Assembly (NCBI GenBank): GCA_012656075.1
Contig: JAAKBF010000324.1
Location: forward strand, 1,488,001-1,552,000
Length of the DNA: 64,000 bases
Origin: Phytophthora hibernalis
Lineage: Eukaryota; Oomycota; Peronosporomycetes; Peronosporales; Peronosporaceae
Direction of reading: 5' to 3'
Made by a program: the position numbers and the translations under genes
The notes under the pieces: generated by a model
The model's database searches: none
What the model saw: the letters and a program-made list of their open reading frames with translations, nothing else
Told to the model about the DNA's origin: nothing
Shown: positions 11,610 to 22,399 of the stretch, in pieces
Layout of the letters: each line of letters starts with the position of its first letter
Numbering within the stretch: position 1 is the stretch's first letter

Positions 11610-11969
11610 GTGGATGAAAAGAGTGGCAACAATCTACTTGTCACCTGGGTTGGTCCTTATCGCGTGTTGCGCGCCGACGCACACTCCTTCCTCATTCAGC
11701 ATCACATCACGGGAGCTGAGTTGAACGTACACGCCTCTAGACTCAAGTTCTATACGGACGCCAGCTTGGATGCGACTGAGGAACTCCTCGAGCCCTTCTC
11801 AGCGCAGGGAATCGTCCTCGCTGTGGAGAAGCTCAAGGAGCACCGATCGAATCAAGCCATCAACGACTACGAGGTTTTGGTGCAGTGGAAGGGACTCGAA
11901 CCGATCGAGGACTCTTACGAACCGCTTGCCAGCTTATCTCGAGACGTTGCGATATTGGTGACGAAGTAA
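11610..11969 (+). pseudogene. Integrase C-terminus with chromodomain (second Ty3)
   Basis: In the same frame as the preceding integrase. LVTWVGPYRVLRAD and LNVHASRLKFYTD form the SH3-like module. The chromodomain follows: VEKLKEHRSNQ, YEVLVQWKGLEPIEDSYEP and LASLSRDV. Ends at TAA 11967-11969. Confidence 0.82.
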
Positions 11970-12032
11970 GTAGCCACTGCTGATGACCAGCTGCAGGAGC
12001 ACTGGTAGCGTGCGACTACAGGTGGACAGCAA

Positions 12033-12410
12033 GTGCAGCACGAGTCTGCAGCTTCTACCTCGACGGTGAGACCAGCAAAGGGCAAGCGACGCCGCAGGTC
12101 AAACCGACAACGACAACCAGCAGCCAGCCAGGACACGCCTGCGGACTTGCTGGATGTTCAGGCATCCAACAGAGGTGATCCAGCTAGGCCTGCGCTGCAG
12201 CCGCTAGTGGATCCACCTCGACCTGAATACTACCTACTTTTAATTGCCTCTGAGACGCCGTCTCATGCAGTTCGAGATCGACGACAAAACGTGCCAAGGC
12301 GCCCTCCATCCATGGGATGCAAAGTGGTTCGTGCTGAGGATCAACACGTTAGTCGACGTACGCACTCGCGGACTACGAAGAGTACGACGCAGCAATCCGC
12401 TCAACGCTGA
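12033..12410 (+). other. Arg/Pro-rich open frame downstream of the second Ty3
   Basis: 125 codons, basic and low complexity (GKRRRRSNRQRQ near its start), no domain recognised. It immediately follows pol and may be a C-terminal extension in another frame or simply 3' untranslated element sequence. Confidence 0.25.
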
Positions 12411-12611
12411 TGTGCAGGAGCCTGACCAAGATCGACCGGGGCCAGACAGGATCTAACTGCCAAGGTTGCGACGGGGAAGCAGGATCTGCATTGGTGGAAC
12501 CCACTCAACGCTGATGCGAAGGAGCCTGACCAAGAGCTGCCGTGGCCAGGCATGGATCTGACTGCCATGGTGGTGACGGGGAAGCAGGACCTGCAAGGCG
12601 GTGGAATCAGG
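12400..12611 (+). repeat. Two-copy tandem repeat, unit about 104 bp
   Basis: Unit 1 starts CTCAACGCTGATGTGCAGGA at 12400 and unit 2 starts CTCAACGCTGATGCGAAGGA at 12504. Both run through GAGCCTGACCAAG and GACGGGGAAGCAGGA with scattered substitutions. It lies 3' of the chromodomain and may be part of the element's LTR or 3' region. Confidence 0.8.
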
Positions 12612-13617
12612 CTTTGAGGGCTGTGTAGTGGATTCCTGGTGTCAAGCCAGCTTCCACCTCCAGAGTGAAATCCCGGAGTCTGCCAGACTGCGAGAGACAT
12701 GGTGCATCCATATCAATCACAGAGTTGAGGTGCCTGACCTGGTGCATCCAGTGCCTGCCCACTTCATGGCGATGTCGAACACCAGTACTTCTGGGTTCGA
12801 TAACAGAACAGGAACTTGTTTGCAGCCGCCAGTGATCCTTCTGGAATCACTGCATGTCTTATATGTGCCTTCTATTGCTGTTATCAGCAAGGAGGTTTCA
12901 TGGTTGCATCTTACTGCGTTGAGATGGATAGGTAGTGACGACTGCCAATTCCTCTCACTTTCAGTCTGCTAGCTACTGCACAAGCACCTACAATACACTA
13001 GGTTACAAGTTTCCAGCAGGATCGCCACCTGCCCTGCCCCGTGTTTTCAAGTTGCTTCAACCTCTGGAAACACTACACGTTTACGAGAGTCCAGTGCATC
13101 ACTTATGCAGTAACGAGCTGTGCACCTGAACGGACGTGGCTCTCTCGGAAAGGTAAAATTGTACATGTAGTGTTTTGCTGCTGTACCGCCTTCACGTTAA
13201 AATTAAGAGACAAACGCGCAGATTATATAGCCGCAAATGCGTCCACATGTACTTCTGGAGGAGTTAGTACCCGAACAAAGAGGCGTTTGAAAAAGCATAC
13301 TCGAGTTCAACATGCAAAAAGAAACAGGGAAACGTTCATTTCTGGAAAGTGGAGCAGTTTTGTCAGCAAATGAACGTGTATATCTGGTTTGCCGAATTTA
13401 GACAATATAAATGTCCTTCGGTTGTAAAACTTGCTCACACTTGGTTAGGGTATGTTCAACGGCTTTTCAAGGACGAGTTTTTCGGTAGGATCATTCGCTT
13501 CGAGATCGCTGTGCTGAAGGACCGACAATGAGTGAGCTCAACGCCAACTGTACAGCGCCAAAATTGTCTTGAGCTCCGTGGCATGGAAGAAAGCAAGCAT
13601 CGTATCTGGAAAGCAGC
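12612..13617. other. Gap with no recognised gene
   Basis: Moderately AT-rich DNA with only short open frames on both strands and no conserved peptide. Probably the remainder of the second Ty3 element's 3' end followed by unique sequence. Confidence 0.45.
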
Positions 13618-13669
13618 GCGTTAGTAGCGTTAGTAGAGCATTAGTAGTACTATTAGTAGTGCTAATGCT
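13618..13669. repeat. TTAGTA-rich repeat and left arm of a split hairpin
   Basis: TTAGTA occurs five times in about 50 bases. The end of the block, 13652-13669 (ATTAGTAGTGCTAATGCT), is the exact reverse complement of 26472-26489. The two arms were about 40 bp apart before the LINE inserted between them. Confidence 0.85.
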
Positions 13670-13682
13670 AAGGTCCGTTTCC

Positions 13683-13697
13683 AGATCTCGTTAGTAT
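13683..13697 (+). repeat. Left target-site duplication of the LINE
   Basis: AGATCTCGTTAGTAT, identical to 26456-26470 in the same orientation. A 15-bp duplication is normal for target-primed LINE insertion. Confidence 0.85.
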
Positions 13698-16235
13698 TGT
13701 TTTTTAGTGAGGTACATTGATGTCACTTAGTCTAGTCTAACGACGTCCTATGTCCGTTCTAAGTACTGTCCTTGCGCCGATCCCCGGTCTAGGCTTGCGC
13801 CTTCCCGTTACGTGCCGTCAGTCTGAAGGACAGGTGGCCGCAGCGTCCACTTGTGCTGCGTTCTCCATGTGATCTATCCAAGGCGCCATGGCTGTCTCCC
13901 GAGAGTGCGTTGGTGACTTGTGGATGTTTCCATATCTCTGCGTGCCAAAGTGTCTACCATTCTGTTGTGGTCGCGTTGGTGTAGTTGCCATCCCTGGATG
14001 GCCAGTGTGTCAACTACACAACTACCTTTCCAGTAGCACACTCTTAGATGCTTTGGCTGGGGCGGTTGCGCTGCTTGTGTTGGGCCACTAGCTGTGGGTT
14101 GTCACCGATGATGTGGAGTGGTGCGTAACGCTTCCGTACCCCCCGAAGAGTCCTAAGCTTCCAGCAGGTTGCGCTGTTATTACAGTCAACGCGTACGACA
14201 TGGACCCGATCCAGCACACACAGGTGGCCTGCGCTGTCACTCCCGTACGGAGCACGACGGCCCCGCCGCCCGCCTTGGTGGCTGCTCCACTGACTCGGCC
14301 CCCAAATAGCAGAATGTAGCAGGTGTCTTTAGAGACCGCAATGTGCTTGAGGATCTCTTGTCCGCCGTCGTGGAGTTCCCTGTGTAATATTTCCCGGCGG
14401 CCGCCGCGACTGCCACGTCAACTCTGAGTTGCATGTGCAATGGAACGGTTGCAAACCCTGCTCGCAGTTTCTTGGTTAGCACTGCTATGTGGTGGCCTTT
14501 GCTAACGTTGTTGAGCGGGTCAAAATGGCCTACTCTCCACCTCCACCGCGAGTGCAGGTATATCGCTGCATGCGCTCTCCACTTGTAGTGCAGCTGTAGT
14601 CGATAGATGTCCATGTGGGACCCCAGCAGTGGTTCTCATTGTAATCGCTATCTCCCAGACTCCCATTGTGATTGCAGCAATATTGAGTTCAAAGATAGCC
14701 TGTTCGATCCCACATTTGGAAGCCCCAGCATGCGCCATGGGCGGAGAAAGATTATCCGCAGTGTGATCGCGGCCTCGCAGTCCTAAAAATGTGGTGAAGC
14801 GTAACATCCGTCATATGTACGCATTGTTCATGGGGCACCCAAGTTTGTCGTTCCTCAAGTCGTATGTGGAAAATGCATGAAGCTTGAGCCGCTGAAGGAA
14901 CTGTTCCCCCAAGGCCCCATCCCCACGATTCTTCGTAGTCGTCGCCATTCCAGATTCTGTATGCCCTGGGCCACAGGCCCTCCCCAGCACTTGCCACCGC
15001 TCTGCACTTTTCGCTAAGGAAGTCAATCCCCGGTCGATCGAGGTGATTGACACCCGTCCTTTGTAGTCCTTTCGCCACATGGTCCACCGTCGGCGGCCGG
15101 TCCATAAACACACGAGTCGGCTCAAGTCTGGGTGGGGGTGAACGACGCCGACCTTCACTTCCGGTGAGACATAGGTCGCTATCCGTCTTGCTAGCTCTCT
15201 TGGTTCGTGACATCGTGTGCATGAGTCGGTCCGGCAATGCTATCCAGTATGATCATTTCCGTACGTGTGCCCGTCCTGATGCTGACTACCACTAGGAGTA
15301 GCATCAAAATGTATATCCTCCGCGTATGTTCTCCGCTGCGTGAGCTCGGGATAATTGGCCAGGAGTGTATAAGCAAATATCTCCGCCGTAATGCGTTTCA
15401 ACTGCGTGTTCAGTGGGGTCTGGAATTGGAAATTGATTTGGCCCCTGTCGTGCGAGACCGAATGACTATGCTCCGTAAGATGCGATCCGCCGGTCGCAGT
15501 AGCCCTCCTAAGAGAGCTATTGGCACCCTCTCGCCATCCCGTGTGTAGACTTGCGTGACTTTCGTGTCAGCAAAGGGCAGTCATTCTAGCTGGAGGAGGC
15601 CTCTGTTCGCACTAGCTTGCGGTATCCGGCGACCTTGGTTAACGCCAGTTGTTCCGTGGCGTCACATTGCAATTCGTTCCCCTCCCATATGACCTGCACA
15701 GCTGCGTGGTGGAAAATTGGCTGGACCAGTTGACCCCTCAGTGTGCCATTTTGGGGTTCCGGTGCTCCCGCTTGTGCGACCAATTTCCTGCCCGTTTCCC
15801 ATAATGTTGGCTAGCACTGTACGCCATACTGCGATGGTTCCTCGAAATCGGGGGTAATATACACCTTATTCACTTCGCCTGATATATTGGAGTGAAAAAG
15901 GACGTCCCCAACGATGTGCATCCACTTCGTCCCCAGTTCTGTCCACCGCGTCGCCGCCATCGCTGCGATCGCATAGATTTCCGCTCGTACATCCGGAAGT
16001 GCAAGCCCCCCGCCGACCTTGGCAGCTGTGCTAGGTCAGCATCCACCCACGCTCTTGTCCCTTGTAGCTCTTCAGTGAATTGGCCATGCCAAACATAATT
16101 CCTGATTCGCGCTGACATGGTATTCATCTGCTCTGTGGTAGGCCACGCATGGCGCGCGATGAATGTCAGGTTCGGGATAATGACAGCTGCCGCCACCGTA
16201 CTACGGTAGTCGACCGTCAGAGTTTTTACTCGCAA
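13698..16235 (-). pseudogene. LINE RT C-terminal region
   Basis: 15870-16235 reads RVKTLTVDYRSTVAAAVIIP, then ARHAWPTTEQ and RIRNYVWHG, and AQLPRSAGGLHF. This is the post-palm region typical of L1-like RTs in oomycetes. 14752-15237 continues in other frames with a possible CxxC...LHH zinc-binding stretch near 14800. The part from 14750 down to 13698 has only broken frames. It continues the palm segments to its right, but only after the 16236-16634 piece is turned round. Confidence 0.7.
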
Positions 16236-16634
16236 GCAGCCCTCGCGCGCCTCGGCTTTTTATCATTGCTCTTGATCCACTCTATCGGAAACTGGACGAC
16301 TTCATGGGTATACGGGGTCATCATCCAGTCATCAGCGGGGCGATTTGAACTGCGGGTGGCTGGCTCCGCGGATGACACTGCTGCTTTCGTCCGCAACCCT
16401 GCGGATATCCCGTATTAACTTCGTGATCTAGATGATTTTGGCAAGGCGTCCGGGCTAAGACCATAGTGATAGCGTTGCATCCGAGTGGGCCAAAACCCCA
16501 CATGAAGCTCCCGGGCATGCTGAGGTATCAACCGGCAAACACGACGTGTAGATACCTAGGACTTCAGGTGGCCAGCGATATCCCAGCGGGCGCATCCTGG
16601 AGCATGACCATTAAAAACCGAGTGTACGGCTGCT
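16236..16634 (+). pseudogene. Inverted LINE RT palm segment (YADD-box region)
   Basis: On +, unlike the LINE around it. It reads SPRAPRLFIIALDPLYRKLD, then ELRVAGSADDTAAFVRNPAD (the catalytic YxDD with Tyr changed to Ser as written), then CRYLGLQVASDIP and SWSMTIKNRV. The first words continue the GIRQG motif that ends the neighbouring minus-strand palm segment at 16634, and the last words continue into RVKTLTVDYRS at 16235. So exactly this piece has flipped. Its ends carry AGCAGCC (16236-16242) and GGCTGCT (16628-16634), a 7-bp inverted match. Confidence 0.75.
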
Positions 16635-16780
16635 AGCCCTGCCGGATGCCACTAGTTACCGACACGCCCCTAGATGCGAAACCATTTGCCAGAAACCGCA
16701 CCGTAGTACCGTCGTGTATGGCAGCTACCGGTATTGCCCTAATGAATTTGGGTGGGTAACCCTTCCTTTGTAAAATATCG
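16635..16780 (-). pseudogene. LINE RT palm segment
   Basis: Reads GYPPKFIRAIPVAAIHDGTT, VRFLANGFASRGVSV and TSGIRQG, the conserved middle of an L1-like RT before the catalytic box. It is cut at its N-terminal side at 16780 by the TA target and terminal repeat of the pogo-like transposon. Confidence 0.8.
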
Positions 16781-16782
16781 TA

Positions 16783-16802
16783 TGGTGTTAGTCCTTGGCG
16801 AC
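16783..16802 (+). repeat. Terminal repeat 1 of the pogo-like element
   Basis: TGGTGTTAGTCCTTGGCGAC, next to a TA duplicate and to the LINE palm segment. A related word, TTTAGCCCTTAGCGAC, follows at once (16803-16818), as if the terminal repeat carried an internal duplicate. Confidence 0.8.
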
Positions 16803-16920
16803 GTTTAGCCCTTAGCGACAAAATATTTCTACCAAGAAAACAACAGATGCAGCAATTTTTTCTGAACTAATTTTAGCCTTCGTCGTTGCTAAATCTCAGC
16901 CTGCACACATCAAGTTTAGC

Positions 16921-18561
16921 ATGGTCCGCCCTTCCATCAAGGGTGTGAAGAAGAAGAGGACGCAATACAAGCGTGTGGCTGTCGAGTATCGACACAAGAA
17001 GGAGCTGCTCGACTTCATTGATGGGGGCCACACGCCGAGTGAAGCCCTTGACAAGTTCTACGGAGATCTTACTGGAAGAACGCGCAGAGCAAAACAAAAG
17101 CTCATAAGTAAGTGGCGCGCTAATGCAGTAAATATCAGTTTGGCTTGCAATCTGGCCATCTAAATTTAAGACAGTGCGGAATGGCAACAGTGCTCTCTAA
17201 GAGTGCCGAAGAAGAAATTGTTCTGTGGATAAACACACTGCGGAAGGATGGTGCACCGGTTTCGAGAACGATGTTGATACTTAAAGCTAGAGATACAGCA
17301 GATGACTGTGGACTCAGTGATGAGCAATTTACTGCGTCGTCATCGTGGATGCAACTCTTCATGCGCCGTCATCGTTTGTCGTTACGAACAAAACCCGCCA
17401 GGGACAAACGACACCGGAAGATGCCGCTGAAGCCGCACAAGCCTTTCGAGCCAAGGTGCTGCAAACGATTGTCGAGCACAACTGTGTTCAAGTTGTTAAC
17501 GCCGATCAAACTGGTAAAATGCCCACCTGAGGAGTTTTTCTTAAGACTAATTTCTTTGATTTTTTTCTTTTAGCTGTGTTTTTGAATATGTGCCAAATAA
17601 AACAATCAACACTAAAGGCTCGAAGACCGTGTGGATTCGTTGCGGGAATAAGGACAAGCAACGTGCAACAGTTATGCTTCTTGGAGACTCTTGTGGCAAC
17701 AAATTGGATCCATTTATTTTGTTTAAGAGCTCACCTGCTACGACAACAACGAAACAAAACCTCAACAAAAGGCTTCGTAATGGGTTTGGCTCCACGGTGT
17801 GGCGCAAAGTCAAATTGCTACAGGAGAAATATCCTTGCCAAATATACGGCAACAAAACAAAAAGCATGGTGGAATGCTGAGTTGTCAAAGGAATTCTTAG
17901 AATATCATTTTGCGAAACGAGAAAACCGAGATGACAATGTGCTTCTACTCTGGGATGATTTCAGTGGACACTGGACACCGCCTGTAGTTGCTTGTGCAGC
18001 TTCACTGAACGTCATTCTGTTGAAAGTTCCTCCTAAGTACACGTATGTTTGCCAACCTGCTGACATTTCGTGGAATAAGCCCTTCAAAGGGAATTACGGT
18101 CGCTGTGGATTGATAGGCTTAAAGAGCAGTTGCTTTCATACAAGCAAAGTGAAAGCTAGTGTCTTCGTAAGAAAGTGGAACTGGAATCAGAGATTGTCCG
18201 TATCCAGAAAACGCTGGACCAGGAGAGCGCCAGTCGAAAAATCACCACTTGAAAGAAGATCGACAACGAGAAGTTTAAGTTAGTGGCACTGTCTCGAAAA
18301 GACGTGACAGGCTGGATAACATCGTGCTGGGAACAATTGTCTGCCGGTGCAATTATCAGCGGTTTTTCGAAGGCAGGACTCGTCACCGATACTCGCGGCA
18401 TAAATCCTGATAATGAAAAAGAGGTCGATGTCGACGAACTTGTTGAAGAATTAGAGCGCCACAACATTGCAGAAGAAGAGGTTACTTCGGAAAATGACAT
18501 CGGCAGTGATGTCAGCTCAAGCGACAACAATTCAAGCGATGAAGACATCGACAGCGACTAG
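16921..18561 (+). pseudogene. Pogo-like transposase (CENP-B type HTH and DDE domain)
   Basis: ATG at 16921. The first 80 codons look like the N-terminal Psq/CENP-B helix-turn-helix. 17190-17400 is the Tc5/CENP-B second helix-turn-helix (EEEIVLWINTLRKDGAPVSR). The DDE domain starts at VVNADQTG near 17490-17515, runs through TKGSKTVWIRCGNKDKQRAT and GDSCGNKLDPFI, has the second Asp region LLLWDDFSGHW near 17950, and VCQPADISWNKPFKG near 18050. The C-terminus (18283-18561) is acidic and Ser-rich. At least three frame changes. Would bind the terminal repeats and cut and paste the element at TA. Confidence 0.85.
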
Positions 18562-18749
18562 ATGATAAATGGGCAATATAAAAACACTTTTTTATTTACC
18601 TCTACACAGTTGTTCGATGATCTTGGCGTGGCGTGTTCGACAGGAGCAAGCGCATGAAGATTTTGAACACGCCACCAGTCCAGCCCGTCATGATCAGGTA
18701 GATGTGGTACACGTGCTCCTCTGCACCAATCTCCTTACTCTCTCTATCT

Positions 18750-19307
18750 AGAACTCCTGCGATTGAGGCTTTGCGATGGCGCGCGGCTTGGGTGCCGGGG
18801 CCGGGGCTGGTGAGGAGGTCGACTTGGTTGGTGACGACTTGGGCGGGGACACAGTCGGCTTCGATGGGGCAGGCGACGCGGTGCGCGCCGAGTTCGGCGA
18901 AGCACTGCGGACCGGCTTCGGCGAAGGAGTGCGGGCCTTCGGTGTCGGCTGCTCATCGTCGCTAAAAAGCTACCGCTCTCGGAGCCAGGGCTTTGACGTC
19001 CGGGGACGCCACCCTTGCCCGTGCTGCGGATGGCCTTGGCCTCCTCCTGGTCAATGAAGCGAATGCTGTTCAGCACGTACTCCGTTTCCGTCTTCATCTT
19101 CTTCAAGTTGGCGTTCACAGCGTCCTCCTCGCTAACCGCTGCATCCATAGTCACACTGATGTCCTTCAACAGCTTCGAGTCGATCTCAGATATGTTCTTC
19201 TTGTACTTGAGAAGCTCCACAATCCACTGCACCGACGGGTGCACAGCATGAGCCAGTTTGGCCTCGTTGTTGCTGTTCTTGTGGTTCGACGACGGGCCGT
19301 TCTGGGG
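18750..19307 (-). pseudogene. Second gene of the pogo-like element, 3' half
   Basis: Reads on -: PQNGPSSNHKNSNNEAKLAH, a helical stretch with HPSVQWIVELLKYKKNISE, DISVTMDAAVSEEDAVNANL and VLNSIRFIDQEEAKAIRS, then in another frame a Ser-Pro-rich tail (TPKARTPSPKPVRSASPNS) ending at a stop near 18750. It is cut at 19307. Its missing first half is on + at 19861-20540, and the two become one continuous gene when the inverted block is restored. The protein is unidentified; it looks eukaryotic, alpha-helical and non-enzymatic. Confidence 0.55.
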
Positions 19308-19731
19308 GAAAGCTGCCGGACCTGACAGACTCGGGAACGGGTGGTACCGTGACCACGAGGACAAGCTTGTACCCATCTTGGAGAAGCTCTTCAATCTACG
19401 GTTTGAGGCCGGAATTTTCCTGCCACATTCCTGGAAGCAGACATCTTCTCCCTAAAAAAGGAGGGTCGTCGAGTGACGCGCTAAATTTTCGACCGTTGGC
19501 TTTGCTGAACACGGATTACAAAAATTTTACGCGAGTATTGGCCTACCGAGTCGGCATCACTCTTCCTGACGTAATACATCCAAAACAACACAGGTTTGTA
19601 TCGGGGCGCACAATACATGAGACTCTGGACGCTGCACAACGGATCCTGATCAGCAAGATGCTACAGCGCCTCTCCTTGATTTCAAGAAAGTGTATGATTT
19701 GCTAAATCGGGGGTTCATGCTCGCTACCGTA
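19308..19731 (+). pseudogene. Inverted LINE RT fingers segment
   Basis: On +: KAAGPDRLGNGWYRDHEDKL, LVPILEKLFNLRFEAGIF, then after a frame change ALNFRPLALLNTDYKNFTRV, HPKQHRFVSGRTIHETLDAA and the YDLLNRGFMLATV end. These are RT motifs 0-2 of an L1-like element. The preceding part (ending RTALRACKAA at 20540 on -) and the following part (GYPPKFIRAI at 16768 on -) lie on the other strand, so this block is inverted. Confidence 0.8.
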
Positions 19732-19751
19732 CGGTCTTAGTCCTTGGCGAC
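19732..19751 (+). repeat. Terminal repeat 2 of the pogo-like element
   Basis: CGGTCTTAGTCCTTGGCGAC, directly after TA at 19730-19731 and directly after the RT fingers segment. Same orientation as repeat 1 because of the inversion. Confidence 0.8.
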
Positions 19752-19860
19752 AAGGCACAGACACAGTGTGTCACAATTCATCAACGCATATCCTATTATT
19801 TACTCACTACTTGCAACCGATAAACGTGTCATTTAGCCAACCGCACAATTCACGAACTCA

Positions 19861-20543
19861 ATGGCACGACTAGGAGGTGGCAGCCCCACCCTAAAACGGC
19901 CGACTACAAGCAACAGCCACGCTCGGCACGCAACCAAGAACCAAGAAACTGACGCCATGGCGCAGCACGAGACTCCGACAGCGGCTCAGGACCTGGGTGA
20001 GCTAGGCAACGATACGGCTGCAAGGTGTTCCGCAAATGGACCTACGAGCGGCTCACGGGCCACGAGAGGAAGTGCGACGAGGTGCGTTCGTGGCCAACGA
20101 CACGTTCGCCATGGACAAGTTCACTGCCCGCTCGCCGAAGGACAAGTACCGGATGAACTGCGTATCATGACGGAGTAGAAGTGCAGCAACATGAGCGCGA
20201 GAAGCCGATCCTGCCGCGTGAGGCGGAGCTTGAGGCCGCCAAGAAGCTGATCAAGAACCGCAACTATTACGACCGTAAGGCGTGTGGTGATTTCGTGAAG
20301 CGCTTCAAGGTTGACCAAGAGATGAAGGAAGTGCGCGATCTGTTCGATTGGCTGAAGATTGTGATCGAGCGTGACATCAAGCGTATGGAGAAGTGGCTCG
20401 ACTCGAGCCGCAAGGAGCGCAAGGAGGTCGAGAACCTCAAGGTGAAGGGCAAGGAGATCAACTGGGATGAGGACACCCTGGAGCGTATCCCTGCGCTGAA
20501 GGAGATCCAGAAGAAGATGGCTCGCTGCCTTGCACGCCCTTAG
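19861..20543 (+). pseudogene. Second gene of the pogo-like element, 5' half
   Basis: The first part is broken between frames (MAQHETPTAAQDLGE near 19957, then RKWTYERLTGHERKCDEV and FAMDKFTARSPKDKYRMN). 20181-20543 is open: KPILPREAELEAAKKLIKNR, NYYDRKACGDFVKRFKVDQE, DLFDWLKIVIERDIKRMEKW, LERIPALKEIQKKMA. Charged and helical, with no family recognised. It stops at the inversion junction and joins, after restoration, to the minus-strand half at 19307. Could be a captured host gene or an accessory gene of the transposon. Confidence 0.55.
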
Positions 20544-22359
20544 GGCTGTTCGTACCTCGGCTGCTGTGAATGGGGCGTCAATGGCTTGTTGTTCCCTGCT
20601 GGGCTCCGCTGTTTCAGCATCCCACTTCGCTACCTTTGCAACGTGCTCGTGTGCTGTGGCCGTCTGCTGGAGAAGGGGGACCATGCTTCGGCAAATATGT
20701 CAGCCTTGTCATGTACATCCCGTGGAGGCGCGCCAGGCACCTGATACAGGCGGTGTAGCGTGTTGTCACTGAATTTGGTTGAAACGCGCCGAAAAAAAGG
20801 TTTCGTATTCTTGCCGTCCCAGTGCATGGCTTCCTGAACAAGGCACGTTGGCGAATGTTGGCTTTGGTCTGTTTAAATTCGGCAATAGCCCTCCGCAAAC
20901 GCGCTGCACGCGTCGGTCCAGCAATGTCCTCCAAATTTAAGCCATTCATCTCGTCCACAGTCACCGGTGCGCCTACTCGGTCCAGTTCCAGGCGCTGCTC
21001 TTGCCGGATGAGTCGCGCCAGCTTTTGCGTCAAGGTGCGCCGTAGGGCACGCCGTCGTTCACGTACACATGTGCGAGTTCGTCGAGCAATCTCCATTTTT
21101 ATCTCATCCCACTTTGTCGCTGCAGTGGTCGCGCAGAGCGTGGTGTCCTGCAGCATCACTCCAAAGTCCTCCAGTATCTGGGTCGTGGCCTCCGCAACCG
21201 CTTTTGCGGCGTATTTCAGCACTGGATGCAGTCTCGAAGGTCGTTTGGTCCGGATGGGGTCGTCGGGAGACCGTATGTGCAGCTTGGCCCCTAAGTGGTC
21301 CGGGCGGGGACCGAGTGTTATTGTGTTCCAAGCCGCCACCCACTCCATTGTACCAGCAGAAACATACCATCTATCTAGTCTGGAGGAGGCTTGCTGGCCT
21401 CTTGCCACCGTGTACTTGTAGATGTGCGTCTCTTCATGATGCCTCTGTAATTCTGCATCCCCCATACCTGAGGGCGCTCAACTGCTATCGGGTCAAGCAC
21501 CCCCATACTGCAAGTAAGTCCCTCAACGCTGGAGAATCATGGCATGCCGCTGTAATGTGATAACTCCGATCCGCTAAGTCATCAAGAGCGCGGTTGAAGT
21601 CGCCTCCCACCAGCAGCAGACCCCCGTCACAAACACTATGTCTTGCAGTGTAGTGTAGAGTGCCTCCCATTCAGCATACTTGTGAGGTGCATATATGTTG
21701 CAAACCGTCCCTGCCGCACCGTCCAGTGCTCCATGTAACGCCATGAAATGTGCAGTCCATCGGTCTTGTAGATAGGGAGTCTCCGCCGTCTGCTGACCCT
21801 AGCGCGTTGGTGCTCTCTGAAAAGAAGCCGAACACTGCGTAGCTCGTCATCTTCGTCCTACACAGCGCCATAATAATCGGGCAGACCTCGTTGAAGTGAT
21901 GCTTCTAGTCGCTTTGCTGACGGGGTCGGAGTACCAGCTGCCTCATTGCCCGCCAGCCTGATATGACCGGTTGGTGCAGATGATGTCTGGTTTTGATCAA
22001 ACGCCGCCGGTCTTGACATGGTAAGTCCATCGCTGGACTCTGGGCTTGGTGAAGTCTGTCTTCCCTTTCCAGTGAGGTCGAAACCTCGTCTTGACTCGCC
22101 CCCATGCCTCACCAGTCGGAGCCATGGTTGCTCCGCTCCAATCGTTGTGGTCCACAACTCCATGGCACAAGACCCGTAAAAACGGGAACTCCGCATACCA
22201 ATTGACTCGGGCTCCTCGTGGTGCCCTGGCCATCATCGTGTCCTCCCATCCTCCGGTCGTATATGGTAGCACGTGAAGGATGTACCATTCTGAGTCAGAT
22301 AATTGGTGGGCTGCGCTCGGCACATGCTTTGGGGCAGCCATTGTGCGAGTCTTTCCCAC
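20544..22359 (-). pseudogene. LINE endonuclease and RT N-terminal linker
   Basis: Read 5' to 3' on -, this is an exonuclease-endonuclease-phosphatase domain: the upstream part at 22.36-21.9 kb, the catalytic segment LLLVGGDFNRALDDLADRSY near 21600, and the C-terminal SSRLDRWYVSAGTMEW with GPRPDHLGAKLHI near 21300 (the DH pair). 20614-21465 continues as a long basic linker of 283 codons, followed by DAPFTAAEVRTALRAC at the RT start. Nicks the target in target-primed reverse transcription. The C-terminal end at 20544 is the inversion breakpoint. Confidence 0.8.
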
Positions 22360-22399
22360 CGGTCCGGAGACCTGGCTAATGCATGTGCCGACTCTGGGT

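Larger units (their letters stand above)
7448..12400 (+). mobile_element. Second Ty3/gypsy chromovirus (different family)
   Basis: Gag, protease, RT, RNase H, integrase and chromodomain follow in canonical order on +. Its protein sequences are far from copies A-C, it has a single RNase H, and it lacks the family words and the antisense ORF. Numerous frame changes and in-frame stops (for example TAG at 7694 and 7958, TGA at 11607) mark it as an old copy. No LTR pair could be recognised by eye; the limits given are those of the recognisable coding region plus its tail. Confidence 0.88.
16783..20540 (+). mobile_element. Pogo/Tigger-like DNA transposon, broken by an inversion
   Basis: The left end is TGGTGTTAGTCCTTGGCGAC at 16783-16802, preceded by TA. 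The other end is CGGTCTTAGTCCTTGGCGAC at 19732-19751, also preceded by TA. 18 of 20 bases match, but in the same orientation instead of inverted, because the right part has been flipped together with the RT fingers of the host LINE. Turning 19308-20540 back gives an element of about 3.3 kb with proper terminal inverted repeats inserted at a TA in the RT. It would hold a transposase and a second, convergent gene. Confidence 0.75.

Noticed and set aside
13618..13669. TTAGTA repeat as telomeric or CRISPR-like array
   Set aside because: Only five irregular copies and part of a hairpin; no spacers or telomere pattern.
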